From contig NZ_AP026867.1 in the NCBI RefSeq assembly GCF_026000115.1, forward strand, positions 4,762,001-4,826,000: 64,000 bases of DNA. The letters are read 5' to 3'. This DNA comes from Aureispira anguillae. GTDB lineage: Bacteria > Bacteroidota > Bacteroidia > Chitinophagales > Saprospiraceae. Below are positions 39,381-48,600 of this stretch, piece by piece. Numbering within the stretch: the first letter of the stretch is position 1; each line of letters starts with the position of its first letter. A program made the translations under genes and the position numbers. Under the pieces are notes generated by a model, which searched no databases, was not told the DNA's origin, and was given only the letters and a program-made list of their open reading frames with translations.

Positions 39381-40487
39381 ATGGCTGATACTAATTTTTA
39401 TAAGCTAAAAGTAAAAGGTGTTCAAACCGATACCGACAATGCAGTCGTACTTAGCTTTGATGTTCCGAATAATCTAAAAGAAAGTTTTCAATATACACAT
39501 GGTCAATATGTAACCTTAAAATTCATGTTCCGAGGCAAACAAGAGCGTAGAGCTTATTCCCTATGTTCTAGCCCTAGCATGGATAAAGATCTAAAAATTG
39601 GCGTTAAACGCGTTTTCAAAGGTTTGGTTTCTAACCATATCAATGACAACGTTACCGTAGGCACTGAAATTGAAGTAATGCCTCCACAGGGACACTTTAA
39701 TACACCGTTGGATGCCAACCAAACCAAAGATTATTTTTTATTGTGCTCAGGATCGGGCGTTACTCCCATGCTTTCTATTCTCAAATCTATTTTAGAGGAA
39801 GAACCTAAAAGCCAAATTTGTTTGCTTTATGGGAATAGAAATGAGGACACCATCATGTTCAAAGAAGAATTGGATCAATTAAGCAAACGCTATGCTGGAC
39901 AACTTCACGTTGTGCATACGCTTTCTAGACCCAAAGAACGTAAGGAAGGAGGCATTTTTGGCTTTTTTGCCAAAAAAGTCATTGACTGGGAAGGGCTAAA
40001 AGGTCGTATTGATGCCAAAACCATTAAGGATATTTATAACAAATATCATCGTGGCAATACAGCGGTTGAGTGTTTTATGTGTGGTCCTCAAGGAATGATG
40101 CGCACCGCAGAAGATACCTTCAAAGGATTGGGGGTTGAAGACAAAAACATACACATCGAATGGTTTGTAACAGAAGATAATGTAACCGATGGCTCTAAAG
40201 GAAATGGCATTGGTGCTAAAGCTGTGGTGACCATGAATGGCAAAAAGATTGAATTAACTTTGGAACCCAACGAATCAATTCTAGATGGCTTGCTCAGAAT
40301 TGATGAAGATCCTCCTTATTCTTGTATGAGTGGAGCTTGTTCTACTTGTGTTTGCAAAATAGTTAGTGGGGAAGCTGAAATGGAGCGTTGCTTAGCATTG
40401 AGTGATGACGAAGTGAAAAATGGCTATTTATTGAGCTGTTCTGCCATCCCTACAACAGAGGAAATTGAGGTTAACTTTGATGTTTAG
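39381..40487 (+). CDS. PaaE-like flavin/2Fe-2S ferredoxin reductase
   Basis: The 368-residue cytosolic protein has three modules. A FAD-binding barrel carries the RRAYSLCSSP motif (about 54-63). An NAD(P) domain carries LLCSGSGVTPMLSILKSIL and CGPQGMM. A C-terminal plant-type 2Fe-2S domain carries CMSGACSTCVCKIVSGE, with a fourth cysteine in LLSCSA. This is the architecture of phenylacetate-CoA epoxidase reductase PaaE and hybrid-cluster-protein reductases. No paaABC oxygenase genes are nearby, so it is more likely a general electron-transfer reductase than a phenylacetate pathway component. It ends just before a bidirectional terminator. Confidence 0.9.
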   Translation: MADTNFYKLKVKGVQTDTDNAVVLSFDVPNNLKESFQYTHGQYVTLKFMFRGKQERRAYSLCSSPSMDKDLKIGVKRVFKGLVSNHINDNVTVGTEIEVMPPQGHFNTPLDANQTKDYFLLCSGSGVTPMLSILKSILEEEPKSQICLLYGNRNEDTIMFKEELDQLSKRYAGQLHVVHTLSRPKERKEGGIFGFFAKKVIDWEGLKGRIDAKTIKDIYNKYHRGNTAVECFMCGPQGMMRTAEDTFKGLGVEDKNIHIEWFVTEDNVTDGSKGNGIGAKAVVTMNGKKIELTLEPNESILDGLLRIDEDPPYSCMSGACSTCVCKIVSGEAEMERCLALSDDEVKNGYLLSCSAIPTTEEIEVNFDV

Positions 40488-40512
40488 GGTATTTCTAGCA
40501 TTGATGCTTTTA

Positions 40513-40554
40513 CTAAAAAATCCTGTTCCACTACTGCGGAACAGGATTTTTTTT
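40513..40554. terminator. Bidirectional intrinsic terminator
   Basis: AAAAAATCCTGTTCC pairs perfectly with GGAACAGGATTTTTT around an 8-nt loop, with T tracts on both strands. It separates the convergent reductase and DoxX/BT_3928 genes. Confidence 0.9.
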
Positions 40555-40571
40555 ATTGTTGTTTAAGGCTA

Positions 40572-41921
40572 TTATTTCATATAACTTCCTGCAATTTCTG
40601 CATAGGTAGGAATATGTTTGTGATGCCATTTTTTAACTACTTTTCCATCCTTCATCAAGACCAAACCAGGATTGGCACGAACGATTGTTTTTAACAATTT
40701 ATCGTCTGCGGTATGAAATTCATAGGCTCCATTCACATCGTGACGAAACTCATCCACAGTTTGTTTGTGGGTATAATAATACAATGCACGAGTAGCATAG
40801 CCTTCTTTTTCGGCTTGAGCAGCAATTTCTCCAATCTGTCTAAAAGCATTTTTATCGGCTTTGTCCAAATCGCCTCCTACCACCAAAAAGTTATACTTAC
40901 TTTCGTCTAAGATTTCTGGAAATTCAAAATACTGAATTTGAGAAGTACAACCTTCCTTAATCATATTTCGCTGCGTCTTATCTTTTTGGCTCTCCCATAC
41001 ATTTTCGCCAGCAGCATCTTTTTCTTCCCATAAATAAGGAAACTGGCTTAACTCTGTAGCCTTAACCACTTGTTCTTTTCCTGTTTCTTTATTTTTATAC
41101 GTATAAATTGTTTCTACAACTGCTGTATTAGCTGCACATTCTTCTTTAGCTGCTCTTAAATCCATTCCCTCTGCAAAGGGTCTAAAATCAACCATTGGCT
41201 TATTAAAATAGAAATTTTGCAAGCAGAACCAAGATGCAATAATTGTTAGCCCCCAGCCAACCAATGTCCTTACATTGGCAGGTCCTAATTTTTTATCTCT
41301 TGGCAACAATTCTTTTAGTTTATTGGTGTTTAAGACTAAGAAAATTGCCAAAACAGTATAAATAATATCCTTGATAAATGTTTCAATTGGCTTTAATTTC
41401 AGAAAATCACCAAAGCAACCACAATCTGTAATACGAATATTGCCATCGCTAAAGTTTTCCCAGTTGGCAAAATCTAGAAAACCAACTTGTTCTGATTTGG
41501 AGGTGTAGCCAGTCAAATAATTAAACCCTGTCAAAAAGGTAAAGAAGAGCATCATCAATAAGGTCGTCCAAGTGGTTTTACGTTGCCCTAACCCCAAAAT
41601 CAAACTTACCCCTAAGACCAATTCTAAGACTAACATTACCAAAGAAAACGCCAAGGCATAGTCATGCATAACGTCCATAAAAGGCAAACCTTGTATATCA
41701 AACTCTGTAAAATAATCTTTCATTTTGTAGGCTGTTCCCAATGGATCAACCGCCTTAACCAAACCCGAAAAGATCAGCAAAGACCCTACAAAATACTGAA
41801 TTAACCATTGCAAAGGATGCGTAACAGGATGCTCTTTAAGTTTTGAATGCCCTACACCCAATGTTGCCGTCAAAACAATTGCAACAATCCCGATATAGAG
41901 AAATAAAGTATAAATTGTCAT
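40572..41921 (-). CDS. DoxX/BT_3928 family membrane protein
   Basis: The 449-residue product begins with several membrane helices (about 5-25, 45-65, 90-110, 120-140, 195-215). The DoxX-like part is YFVGSLLIFSGLVKAVDPLGTAYKMKDYF and the following ITDCGCFGDFLKL resembles the MauE/DoxX cysteine motif. After residue 235 a soluble region ends in a thioredoxin-like segment (LVLMKDGKVVKKWHHKHIPT). The BT_3928 family commonly pairs with DUF1599 in Bacteroidota; here the gene begins 29 bp after the DUF1599 stop. A quinone or disulfide-related membrane redox role is inference from DoxX/MauE. Confidence 0.85.
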   Translation of the reverse strand: MTIYTLFLYIGIVAIVLTATLGVGHSKLKEHPVTHPLQWLIQYFVGSLLIFSGLVKAVDPLGTAYKMKDYFTEFDIQGLPFMDVMHDYALAFSLVMLVLELVLGVSLILGLGQRKTTWTTLLMMLFFTFLTGFNYLTGYTSKSEQVGFLDFANWENFSDGNIRITDCGCFGDFLKLKPIETFIKDIIYTVLAIFLVLNTNKLKELLPRDKKLGPANVRTLVGWGLTIIASWFCLQNFYFNKPMVDFRPFAEGMDLRAAKEECAANTAVVETIYTYKNKETGKEQVVKATELSQFPYLWEEKDAAGENVWESQKDKTQRNMIKEGCTSQIQYFEFPEILDESKYNFLVVGGDLDKADKNAFRQIGEIAAQAEKEGYATRALYYYTHKQTVDEFRHDVNGAYEFHTADDKLLKTIVRANPGLVLMKDGKVVKKWHHKHIPTYAEIAGSYMK

Positions 41922-41950
41922 GTTTTTTATTTTTATGAACGTGAGTTATT

Positions 41951-42514
41951 TTAGTTTTTATTTGTATTCTCCTCCTCTTCCGCCATTTTGATCAGTGCAA
42001 ATACAGCATAATTAATAATATCCTGATAATTGGCATCCAAGCCTTCCGAAACGAGCGTTTTCCCTTCATTATCTTCTATTTGTTTGACTCTAAAAATCTT
42101 CATCAAAATCAAATCCGTCAGGGAGCTTCTACGCATATCTCTCCAAGCCTCTCCATAATCGTGATTTTTAGCCTTCATTAATTCAAAGGTAGCATCATGG
42201 TATTTATCATATAAGCCCGTAACCACTTCCTCACTCAACTCCAAAGGTGTGTTTTCGTCCAATTCTAACTGAATGAGTGCCATAATACAATAGTTGACCA
42301 ATCCAATATATTCGCTCTTAACGCCTTCATCTACTTTCATCAAACCATTAACCTCTATACTGCGAATGCGTTTTGCTTTGATAAAGATTTGATCGGTTAG
42401 CGAGGAAGGACGCAAAATCCGCCAAGCGGTTCCATAATCTTTGTTCTTTTTAAGAAAGAGATTTCGACAAGTTGTTGTTTCCTTTAAATATTGTTCAAAC
42501 GTGTAATTAGACAC
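41951..42514 (-). CDS. DUF1599 protein with two copies of the domain
   Basis: The 187-residue product contains two related halves. The first has KKNKDYGTAWRILRPSSLTDQIFIKAKRI, the second has AKNHDYGEAWRDMRRSSLTDLILMKIFRV, and each ends in an IxYxxxALIxLE/KM helix. Both keep the DYGxAWR signature. The family is related to nucleotide-modification-associated domains, but its function in Bacteroidota is not established. It is cytosolic with no signal. It is transcribed ahead of the BT_3928-type gene, and its promoter region contains the inverted-repeat element at 42544-42706. Confidence 0.88.
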   Translation of the reverse strand: MSNYTFEQYLKETTTCRNLFLKKNKDYGTAWRILRPSSLTDQIFIKAKRIRSIEVNGLMKVDEGVKSEYIGLVNYCIMALIQLELDENTPLELSEEVVTGLYDKYHDATFELMKAKNHDYGEAWRDMRRSSLTDLILMKIFRVKQIEDNEGKTLVSEGLDANYQDIINYAVFALIKMAEEEENTNKN

Positions 42515-42543
42515 AATTTTATTTATTTTGAGTGATTAGATAC

Positions 42544-42706
42544 TGAAGTTGTTTAAAAATGGAGTTTTGTTGATAATGAGTACTAATTTTTAGATAAACA
42601 AGGCAAAAATTTTCTTCATAGCAGCGCTATGGAGCAAATTTTTAACGCAGAGTAGCTAAAAAATTAGCTTTCATTAGTGATGTAAGGCTATTCTTAAACA
42701 ACTTCA
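42544..42706. mobile_element. MITE-like inverted-repeat element (163 bp)
   Basis: The ends are TGAAGTTGTTTAAAAAT on the left and, in reverse complement, TGAAGTTGTTTAAGAAT on the right (16 of 17 identical). An internal near-palindrome AAAATTTTCTTCATAGC / GCTATGGAGCAAATTTT (15 of 17) occupies the centre. The direct repeat TGATTAGA flanks it at 42533-42540 and 42711-42718, three to four bases outside the arms. There is no ORF, so it would be non-autonomous. Related ends occur at 26511 and 55362. Confidence 0.6.
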
Positions 42707-42780
42707 CTGATGATTAGAGTGCATTGTAGCACCATGATGGTAAAGATAGAAAGTTTTAACTAAAATTTTAGTTAACAAAC

Positions 42781-43002
42781 TTATAAAATCTTGTTGATGC
42801 TATTTTCTATGTTGCAAAGCTTGTTCTTACAATCCTGTACTAACTGATTAGCCGTCTCAATATCTTGAATCAAATCGTCCAAACTTCCCATTTGGTTATC
42901 GATATTTTTTAAGATACTTTTTAACGCATTCAAGTTACTTTCATAAGTATCTAAATTTACCTTTTTTTCGTTTCCATCAAGATTTCCGTTATTAGTAACC
43001 AT
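42781..43002 (-). CDS. Small coiled-coil hypothetical protein
   Basis: The 73-residue product (MVTNNGNLDGNEKKVNLDTY, then SLDDLIQDIETANQLVQDCKNKLCNIENSINKIL) shows heptad spacing of I/L residues and two cysteines five residues apart. I recognise no family. It is probably cytosolic because no signal or membrane segment is visible. It sits alone between the MITE-like element and a 377-bp gap, so its expression is uncertain. Confidence 0.55.
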   Translation of the reverse strand: MVTNNGNLDGNEKKVNLDTYESNLNALKSILKNIDNQMGSLDDLIQDIETANQLVQDCKNKLCNIENSINKIL

Positions 43003-43379
43003 ATATTCAGTGTTTTTTTTGTTATCTTACGTAGGAATACTTTATCTAAGTCAGAAATTTAAATTATACAATAAATATAAGATTTAAATAATTATTATAA
43101 GTACTCAGACATGTATAGATAAACATTAACGTTCTGCAAAGTTATTTTTTGAAAAGTAAAGACATAAAAACTGTATAACTTTATTTTAGTTTTTACAACT
43201 ATTCCCAAGATTTTTATTAAAATTCATCTTTATTTGGGCTTAGCTTACCTCCTGATATTAATATTTAGGCACATTTAGTTTTCAAATTCCATTATCAATT
43301 GCACGAGTACTATACCCCAAAAATAAGTACTTGATTATATAAAGTATTCGCAGCTCTAAATGTAATAAAAAATGGGAAT
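43003..43379. other. AT-rich intergenic region
   Basis: It separates the divergent coiled-coil gene and the secreted protein gene at 43380. I see no RNA gene, repeat or clear promoter. Confidence 0.5.
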
Positions 43380-43871
43380 ATGAACTACCTTTTTGTCCTG
43401 CTCTTTTTTGTGTTTGGGACATCCACCACCAATGCCCAAGATTGGAAAGAACTTAGCCAGTCTTCCTTGAATCTCAAATATCAACTACCACACGAATGGT
43501 ATGTAGGCGGTTATGCCTTGGACAAAAATTGTAATTATACGGGCACCACTCTAAATGCATCGAAGAACCAAGGGATCAATATGGTCATTTTTTCGTCGAA
43601 GCAAATAAGTATTGATAGCTTAAAAAATAAACAAGTATGGGGCTATAATTTTGCTCCTTCATTGGCAAAGCCAGAAATAATAGAAACCAATTTTTTGAGT
43701 TTTGAAAAAACACTTTCTACCTGGACAGAAGATAAGGAGACTACTGTATTTCGCTTTGCCTCTTCTGGCAGTGACTCTAACTATTTGATATATTTTTGGG
43801 GGAAACTTGAAGATATTACTAAAAATTCTAGTATCATTGAACATATACTAGAATCTATCCAAACACTTTAA
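43380..43871 (+). CDS. Small secreted hypothetical protein
   Basis: The 163-residue product has a signal peptide (MNYLFVLLFFVFGTSTTNAQ) followed by about 140 residues starting DWKELSQSSLNLKYQLPHEWYVGG, which resembles the start of proteins with a PsbP/DUF1795-like fold. Family assignment is not secure. It precedes the SUI1 gene by 21 bp on the same strand and may be co-transcribed with it, although no functional link is obvious. Confidence 0.68.
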   Translation: MNYLFVLLFFVFGTSTTNAQDWKELSQSSLNLKYQLPHEWYVGGYALDKNCNYTGTTLNASKNQGINMVIFSSKQISIDSLKNKQVWGYNFAPSLAKPEIIETNFLSFEKTLSTWTEDKETTVFRFASSGSDSNYLIYFWGKLEDITKNSSIIEHILESIQTL

Positions 43872-43892
43872 GTGTTCTTATTTTGATAAATT

Positions 43893-44237
43893 ATGGCAAA
43901 AAAAAACAAAAAACGTACCTTCTACTCTACCAATCCCGATGCAGAGTGGTATGACGAGGAAGATGATGCGATGGAAGAAACCCTTCCTGTGCAACAACAA
44001 AAACTACGTGTTATGCGTGATCGCAAACAACGAAAAGGCAAGGAAGTTACACTAGTGACTGGTTTTGTAGGAGATGAGGATGATTTAAAAACCTTGGGAA
44101 AAACGCTTAAAGCCAAATGTGGGGTTGGCGGAAGCATAAAAAATAACGAAATCATACTGCAAGGAAACTGGGTTGAAAAAGTAGTTGACCTGCTCAAAAA
44201 TATGGGCTACACCCAAACGAAACGAGTTGGGGGCTAA
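43893..44237 (+). CDS. SUI1/YciH-type translation initiation factor
   Basis: The 114-residue product has a disordered acidic N-terminus (AEWYDEEDDAMEETLP) and a SUI1/eIF1 domain from about 40: KEVTLVTGFVGDEDDLKTLGKTLKAKCGVGGSIKNNEIILQG, ending MGYTQTKRVGG. The KCGVGG motif is diagnostic. Bacterial YciH proteins are eIF1 homologues that influence start-codon selection; the role in this phylum is inferred. A strong hairpin follows 18 bp after the stop. Confidence 0.92.
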   Translation: MAKKNKKRTFYSTNPDAEWYDEEDDAMEETLPVQQQKLRVMRDRKQRKGKEVTLVTGFVGDEDDLKTLGKTLKAKCGVGGSIKNNEIILQGNWVEKVVDLLKNMGYTQTKRVGG

Positions 44238-44255
44238 TTATTCCCTATGCTAGTT

Positions 44256-44320
44256 TTTTGAGTTAAAAATTTGGTAACATGGCAACAAACGCTTTTGAAA
44301 ACCAAATTTTTAACTCAAAA
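44256..44320. terminator. Perfect 20-bp hairpin between convergent genes
   Basis: TTTTGAGTTAAAAATTTGGT (44256-44275) pairs perfectly with 44301-44320 around a 25-nt loop. It lies between the SUI1 gene and the CpeT-like gene and probably terminates both. Confidence 0.75.
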
Positions 44321-44348
44321 CAAAAAATCTATTTTTGTTAGAATATTG

Positions 44349-45074
44349 TTAGTTTTTAGCAGCAATTTTACTAAGCACCTTCAAGCCCATATCTCTCCTT
44401 ACCAATAAATTAGGGCGTTTTTTTATCGCCAATTCTGTTTGTGTATTTTTATCATAAAAGGTAGCTTTTACCTCATAAAAATTAGGCGATACATCATACC
44501 TATTTTGACGCAAACATTTATGTTCCTTATCCTCATATTGCTCAGAATATCCTATAAAATTTGCCATCGATTTTTTTACATAACGAACCTTCTTTTCTAG
44601 TAATACCAAACTATCAGTATTAATCTTTTCATTCAGGACTTGCGCATTGAGAACATCCTCTAGTTTTAAGAACATTTCTGTTTTGGGCTTGTAATACAAG
44701 ACATCAAAGGTATCTCTAGACAACTGCTTAATTTCTTTGATAGAAGTATAGATAGGTTGGTCAGGTAAGGACGTCATAAATTCATAGCTATACATCCAGT
44801 AGCCGTCCTTGTCAACATCCCCCAAAGGTACATTATAAAGCACAACGCTATCTCCTTCTGAAACAGTCCAAGACTCCAAATCGGTATCGGGGTCTCCCTT
44901 ATGAGCAATAAAAGTGCCCTGCATCAAATGATGCAATCGAACAATATTTCGCTGTAAATCTTGGTAGTACTGTGCCTCAAAAATAGTTGGTGACAACTCA
45001 GATGTCGTCTTAGATGCAGTACTACATCCCACCAATAGCCCTAGTACAATAACGCCTAAAATAAACTTTATCAT
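44349..45074 (-). CDS. CpeT/CpcT-like lipoprotein
   Basis: The 241-residue product has a lipoprotein signal (MIKFILGVIVLGLLVGC, lipobox LVGC at residues 14-17). The body matches CpeT/CpcT (DUF1001): LMQGTFIAHKGDPDTDLESWTVSEGDSVVLYNVPL, then RLxxDTFDVLYYKP, and a cluster ECLRQNRYDVSPNFYEVKATFYDKNT. In cyanobacteria this family attaches bilins to phycobiliproteins; non-photosynthetic bacteria have homologues of unknown function, so no bilin role is proposed. Convergent with the SUI1 gene; long gap upstream. Confidence 0.8.
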   Translation of the reverse strand: MIKFILGVIVLGLLVGCSTASKTTSELSPTIFEAQYYQDLQRNIVRLHHLMQGTFIAHKGDPDTDLESWTVSEGDSVVLYNVPLGDVDKDGYWMYSYEFMTSLPDQPIYTSIKEIKQLSRDTFDVLYYKPKTEMFLKLEDVLNAQVLNEKINTDSLVLLEKKVRYVKKSMANFIGYSEQYEDKEHKCLRQNRYDVSPNFYEVKATFYDKNTQTELAIKKRPNLLVRRDMGLKVLSKIAAKN

Positions 45075-45675
45075 TTTTCTATCTTCTAATAACGATTATT
45101 CACCCCAATTATACTTTTCAGGGCAATTGTTTGTAATAAGTCTTTGCTAATATTTCTACATAGTAACAAACTAGGGTCTTGTTTTCTATCGAGTTTTATC
45201 TTTTTTTTTTGAGTATAAAGATTTAGCGCTTATGTTACAACACTGATAACGAATACAATAAGACTCAACCACAATCTTTATCCAAATGGGTAATCTATTT
45301 TTTTGCAAAGGTAATAGATTTTTTATGGATATATTAAACTTTCTTTCTATTGCCTTCAATAGTGTTTAATCATCCTTATCCGCTATAAATCCATCCGACA
45401 ATGCTCTCTGGAGACTAAACTTCTGATTAGCAACGCAATAAAAAAAACAATATGAATAAAAATCGATACGCATCCTTAATCTTATTTTTTATTTTTATAG
45501 TGTAAAAAATAAGACGGTCTTTTCCTGCACCAACAGGACAACAAAAAGGATAATCCACGATGCAAAGATCTACTTTTGGGTTTAGCTTAAAATCAATGAA
45601 GAATTAAGTTGTTGTTAAATTTATAATCGACCACGACAACTGCCGCAAAGAACACTTTAGCGAATGGGTATCCGC
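45075..45675. other. Intergenic region, AT-rich, one weak promoter-like match
   Basis: It lies upstream of the CpeT-like gene and downstream of the WD40-caspase gene. TACCTTTG occurs on the minus strand at 45306-45313 (a -7 match without a clear -33 box). An 11-bp AT hairpin (45481-45491 with 45503-45513) is present. I see no ORF or RNA gene. Confidence 0.5.
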
Positions 45676-48600
45676 TTATTTATTGCCTATGACCTTCCCA
45701 TTTCCTAATTGGTGTTTTACTTTAAACAAAACAAAGTCGTTTAAGGTATTCTCACTACGAGTAGTCGGATGCTGTTTTCCATCGGTCAAGGCAACCACCT
45801 GAAGGGTAACATAATCTTTTAATTCGGAGACATAAACCAAGCCATCCCTATTACGGTCTGCATCTCCAGAGGTCAAGCCCTGCAAAATAGCATAGGTGAA
45901 AACGCCATTGTTCCAATCCTCAGATTCTAACGCAAATTCATAACCACCTGCTGCCGAAATAACCGTAGCCCCTGTTCCTTTGGATACATCACCAAACAAC
46001 GTCTTCATATAGGTAAATGAGTTTTTCAGCCCTGCTTTAGGACGCACCAAAGTAGTCCCAGATTTGTGATTGATGCTAACATTCGTATTGGTTGCAGCAA
46101 TGGACGAACGAGTTACGGCTTCATCCTTGTCTACTTCTCCCGAATGGCAAGCATCAATCATAATCAATCGATTTCGGCAAGCCATTCCATCCAATATATG
46201 ATTAATCGCATCATAGGGTAAACCTTTTACTTGAGGGTTTTCAAAATCAACATCGTGCATGGCCAAATAATAATCTAAATTATCATCCAATAAACCATGA
46301 GAAGAGATGTAGATAAGCACTTGGTCATCAATGCCCGCCTTAGCCAAAAATTGTGCAGCTTTTAAAACATTTTCTTTAGTAGCCATCTCGTTGTACAGTT
46401 GCTCCGTGTGTACTTGATCAAAATAGTTAGAGGTTTTAAATTTATCAATAAGGTCGGTAGCATCCTTGGTGGCAAATTTTAGATTTCGTTCTTCATTAAC
46501 AAACTCTGATACACCAATTGTAAAAATGTATAAATTAGGCTTCTTTTGAGTAGTTGGGGTGTAGTTTACCTGAAAGCTTTCCCGCAAGCTTTCCATTCCC
46601 TGTTCATTAAAAACAGATATTTTGACCAAATTTTTGCCCACACTTAGATTAATATCCAACTCTTGATCAATATCATTGGTATATTGCTTTTTTAGCGAAA
46701 TGCCCTTTAATGCTGGAGCAGGAACATCATTAATATAAACAGAGATTCGATCTAGTTTGTACCGCTCATCCCAAGCCTTAACATTCAGTTTTAGTTTTTT
46801 TTCATTGGTCGTAACGGGTAATTCAACTTTATTGGTCAATTCTATATTGGGCAAAGCGAGTTCTCCTGTTAGGTTTTCTGGTGTAAATCCCATTTTGCTC
46901 AAGCGTTTTTCCCAAGCTTTGGTATATAGTTTAACGGCATACTTAGACACTCCCAAACTCCTGAGTACTTTGTCGGGGCGATTAAATTGTACATCAAACT
47001 GATCAAAGGTGTACAAATGATTTTTGTAACGAAAACCAATGCCATCCGTATTTCCCTTTGACGATTTATAATAATTATCTGGCGACAAAATAATATAATC
47101 CATTTCTTCCATAGCAATCAAAGAGCCCACTTCTTGACAAGTTTCTAGGTCCCAAATTTTGATAAATCCATCCTGTGCCGTAGAGTAAATTTTCTTGCCC
47201 TTCGTTCCAAACCACACAAATTTGATTTCGCCATGATGCCCTGGCATTTCACAACGCATCTTTTTCGCTGCCCAATCCCATACAACAACATTAAATTCTA
47301 CCTCATTAAAATAGCCCCCCTGCCCTGTTACTAAATACTGACCGTCCTCGCTAAAATCTGCTGAAAACAAAATTCCCTCTTTGCCTGTTCGAAAAATCGC
47401 TCCTTTTTGTCCCGTGACATAATCCCACTCAAACCACGTCATTTCAGCCTTCATTTTTCGAGCATCCATATCGTATTCTGGTTGAGTCTGACTTATTAAT
47501 AGTTTAGTTGAATTAGGAACAAAATCCAATAAAAATTCATAGCCAATTTGAGAAGGAATGGTTTGTATCCGCTGCCCCGTCTCTACCTCCCAACAAGTAA
47601 TTTCAGAACTGTTGATCTGTGCGATAATATGGTTGCCATCAGGGCTCATTTTTAGACTTTTGAACCCTGGCATTTCAGTTGTCTTAAATTCTATTTCTTT
47701 GCCAATTTGTTTTTTGTTGGTCACATCCCATACTCTAAAAAAATACCTATTCTTAGTATAGTCCTTTAAATCAACAAAAACTTCTTGTGTCAGCATTCTC
47801 GTTCCATCCTTATTAAATGCAATCTCTGATAAGGCATCAACAGCCGTGGTTTCAAAGATAGGTTGAATGGTTTTGGCATTAAAAACAGTTAGAACTGGTT
47901 TTTCTTTATCTCCAACGACCCAAGTTCCAAAAACACGACCATCAGGGCTGGCACTGGCCACTCCAGAGGTAGGAATATACCGTTCTAAATCTCCCTCTTT
48001 CATATTCCAAACCCTAATTCCTGGATATTTGTTATACACAGAGTTGATCAGATATTTAGCATTAGCGCCCACAGAAAGATGCGTAGACATTTTAAAATAG
48101 CCTTTCAATCTTCCTAATTCTTTGTTGTGTTTAAAATCAAATAGAGTGCCCCCCATAAAAGTTATTGGTTGCAAACCTAGTCCTTTCGATTCATTGATCA
48201 TCCCTGCCACTCCTACCATGGTATTATCTGGGCTGATTGCCATATCAAAAGCAGTTCCTATTTTATAGACTCCCTTTTTCATTTGCTCAACGTCCGAAGT
48301 AGTAGAACCATTCATCAAGCGTTTAAATTTGCCATTTTTTGTACCATAAACAGCAATTGCGCCTGTCCGATCCATCACCAATAAATCTCTATTGGAAGGA
48401 GTAAAAGCCATTTCTAGTAGATTCTGCTCGGCAAACTTAAAGTCCGTTATGATTTTTTTGGTCTCTAAATCCCAAATCGTAATCATTTTGTTGGCCATGC
48501 TAAAACCTGCAACCCGCTTTCCATTTGGGCTAATTGCAATATTCATCAACGCCTCTTCATGATTAGCCATCAACTCCCCTTCTATCGTCTTGCTTTTGTA

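Noticed and set aside
39381-40487. Phenylacetate degradation function for the PaaE-like reductase
   Set aside because: Domain order fits, but none of paaABCD is present in the window. The broader reductase assignment is safer.
44349-45074. Bilin lyase role for the CpeT-like protein
   Set aside because: There is no phycobiliprotein gene, and the product is a lipoprotein. The family name does not justify the function here.
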